Assembly (NCBI GenBank): GCA_052386975.1
Contig: JBQTJQ010000193.1
Span: 1-15,509, forward strand
Source of the DNA: JACPFV01 sp052386975
GTDB lineage: Bacteria > Pseudomonadota > Gammaproteobacteria > Nevskiales > Nevskiaceae
Direction: 5' to 3'
Length of the DNA stretch: 15,509 nt
The notes under the pieces are model-generated. The model worked only from the letters and a program-made list of their open reading frames with translations, was not told the origin of the DNA and made no database searches. Shown one piece after another: positions 14,953 through 15,509 of the stretch; positions within the stretch are counted from its first letter, which is position 1; every line of letters starts with the position of its first letter. The position numbers and the translations under genes were made by a program.

Positions 14953-14989
14953 TTAAACTGCACATCCTTCGGGGAATCACGGACTTGGC

Positions 14990-15509
14990 ATGCTTTCGAG
15001 CCTGGTGCTCTACATCGCGCTCGTGATTGGCCTTTGCGTGGTCATGCTCGGCCTGTCATGGATGCTGGGAGAGCGCACGCCTTATACGCGCGCGACGCTC
15101 GACCCGTACGAGTCCGGCATCCTCCACGTCGGCCTGGCGCGATATCGTTTCTCAGCCAAGTTCTACCTGATGGCGATGTTCTTCGTGATCTTCGATCTCG
15201 AAGCGGTGTTCGTGTACGCCTGGGCCGTGTCGGCGCGCGAGTCGGGCTGGCCGGGTTACATCGAGATGCTGGTCTTCCTCGGCATCCTGGTCGCGGCGCT
15301 GGCCTACCTGTGGCGCCTGGGCGCGCTCGACTGGGCCCCCAAGCCGCGCCAGCTGCCGACCGCCGTCGGCCCGAACGACATCACGCACATCAATCCGGCA
15401 TCGCAGGCACGGAAAAGACAGGGGTGGGTCCCCCCATACCCTGCGGGGATTGGGGTGGGTACCCGGGCAACGCAAGGCCGACAAGATCCGGTAGAAGTGG
15501 GGTGGGCCC
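14990..15509 (+). CDS. nuoA: NADH-quinone oxidoreductase subunit A (partial, runs off the window)
   Basis: Membrane subunit of complex I, Escherichia-type. Three transmembrane helices are seen: about 4-27, 57-80 (FYLMAMFFVIFDLEAVFVYA) and 89-111. Conserved landmarks are PYESG (39-43), ARYRFSAKFYL (50-60), FDLEAVF (68-74) and GALDW (111-115). The family usually ends within about 10-35 residues of GALDW. Here 173 codons are open to the window end with no stop. From about residue 144 the frame reads through a repeat-like GGGGTGGGT sequence, so the C-terminus is repeat-encoded or the frame closes just outside. ATG 14990 fits the family start. Upstream TTAAACT (14953-14959) may be a -10. nuoB would be expected further downstream. 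Confidence 0.93.
   Translation, partial: MLSSLVLYIALVIGLCVVMLGLSWMLGERTPYTRATLDPYESGILHVGLARYRFSAKFYLMAMFFVIFDLEAVFVYAWAVSARESGWPGYIEMLVFLGILVAALAYLWRLGALDWAPKPRQLPTAVGPNDITHINPASQARKRQGWVPPYPAGIGVGTRATQGRQDPVEVGWA
15420..15509. repeat. GGGGTGGG-type dispersed repeat at the window end (partial)
   Basis: Three units of GGGGTGGG followed by C/T-rich bases occur at 15421-15434, 15452-15463 and 15499-15509, with ACCCGGGCAACGCAAGG between the second and third. In frame with nuoA this reads QGWVPPY and VGTRATQG, peptides typical of dispersed intergenic repeats. The element is cut by the window edge. Confidence 0.55.

Noticed and set aside
15152..15484. A 110-codon minus-strand frame over nuoA
   Set aside because: Antisense shadow of nuoA and the terminal repeat; no recognisable motif.

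Overview
The window is a GC-rich stretch of a Gram-negative bacterial chromosome, most likely from a gammaproteobacterium. The evidence is an Escherichia-type NuoA, an EttA nearly collinear with the E. coli protein, a ThyA of identical length and residue numbering to E. coli, an nth gene directly behind what looks like the tail of rnfB, and lgt-thyA-folA gene order. GTAG-headed REP hairpins and other short palindromic repeats recall Xanthomonadales/Nevskiales-type genomes, but the order cannot be fixed from the sequence alone. Coding is dense, and most genes are recognisable housekeeping or central metabolism.

Layout. (1) Positions 1-1996, plus strand: the 3' end of an upstream gene (probably rnfB), nth (endonuclease III) and an acyl-CoA dehydrogenase. 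(2) 2004-4599, minus strand: a three-gene operon joined by ATGA overlaps (DUF4124 exported protein, threonine ammonia-lyase with ACT domain, DUF6929-like protein). It diverges from (3) ettA (4703-6364, plus) across a shared promoter region whose two -10 boxes overlap. (4) 6406-10373, minus strand: lgt, thyA, folA, a small Omp85-type outer-membrane protein, an acyl-CoA-binding protein with its own promoter, and a small exported Sm-like protein. (5) 10374-10781: a gene-free region filled by a large imperfect palindrome. (6) 10782-11960: an RlmI-type rRNA methyltransferase. (7) 12051-14796, minus strand: a periplasmic redox cassette made of a Tat-exported gluconate-2-dehydrogenase-subunit-3-like protein, a GMC flavoprotein and a RidA-family lipoprotein. 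(8) 14990 to the end, plus strand: nuoA, still open at the window edge.

The most notable points are in region 7. The small-subunit gene carries an in-frame ochre codon (14305-14307) inside its conserved C-terminal motif. The original frame continues for 32 codons to a TGA that still overlaps the GMC start codon as ATGA, so the stop looks recent, or is a sequencing error. The GMC/RidA cassette is also bracketed by two copies of the same long inverted repeat, whose arms differ by a compensated base pair.

Repeats are the other theme. A tetraloop hairpin family sits at three translation starts: it holds the Shine-Dalgarno of ettA and encodes the n-region of the RidA lipoprotein. A GAAA hairpin encodes the tail of Nth. 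A GTAG/CTAC REP dimer supplies the stop codons of two convergent genes. I found no tRNA, rRNA, CRISPR array, integrase or transposase gene.
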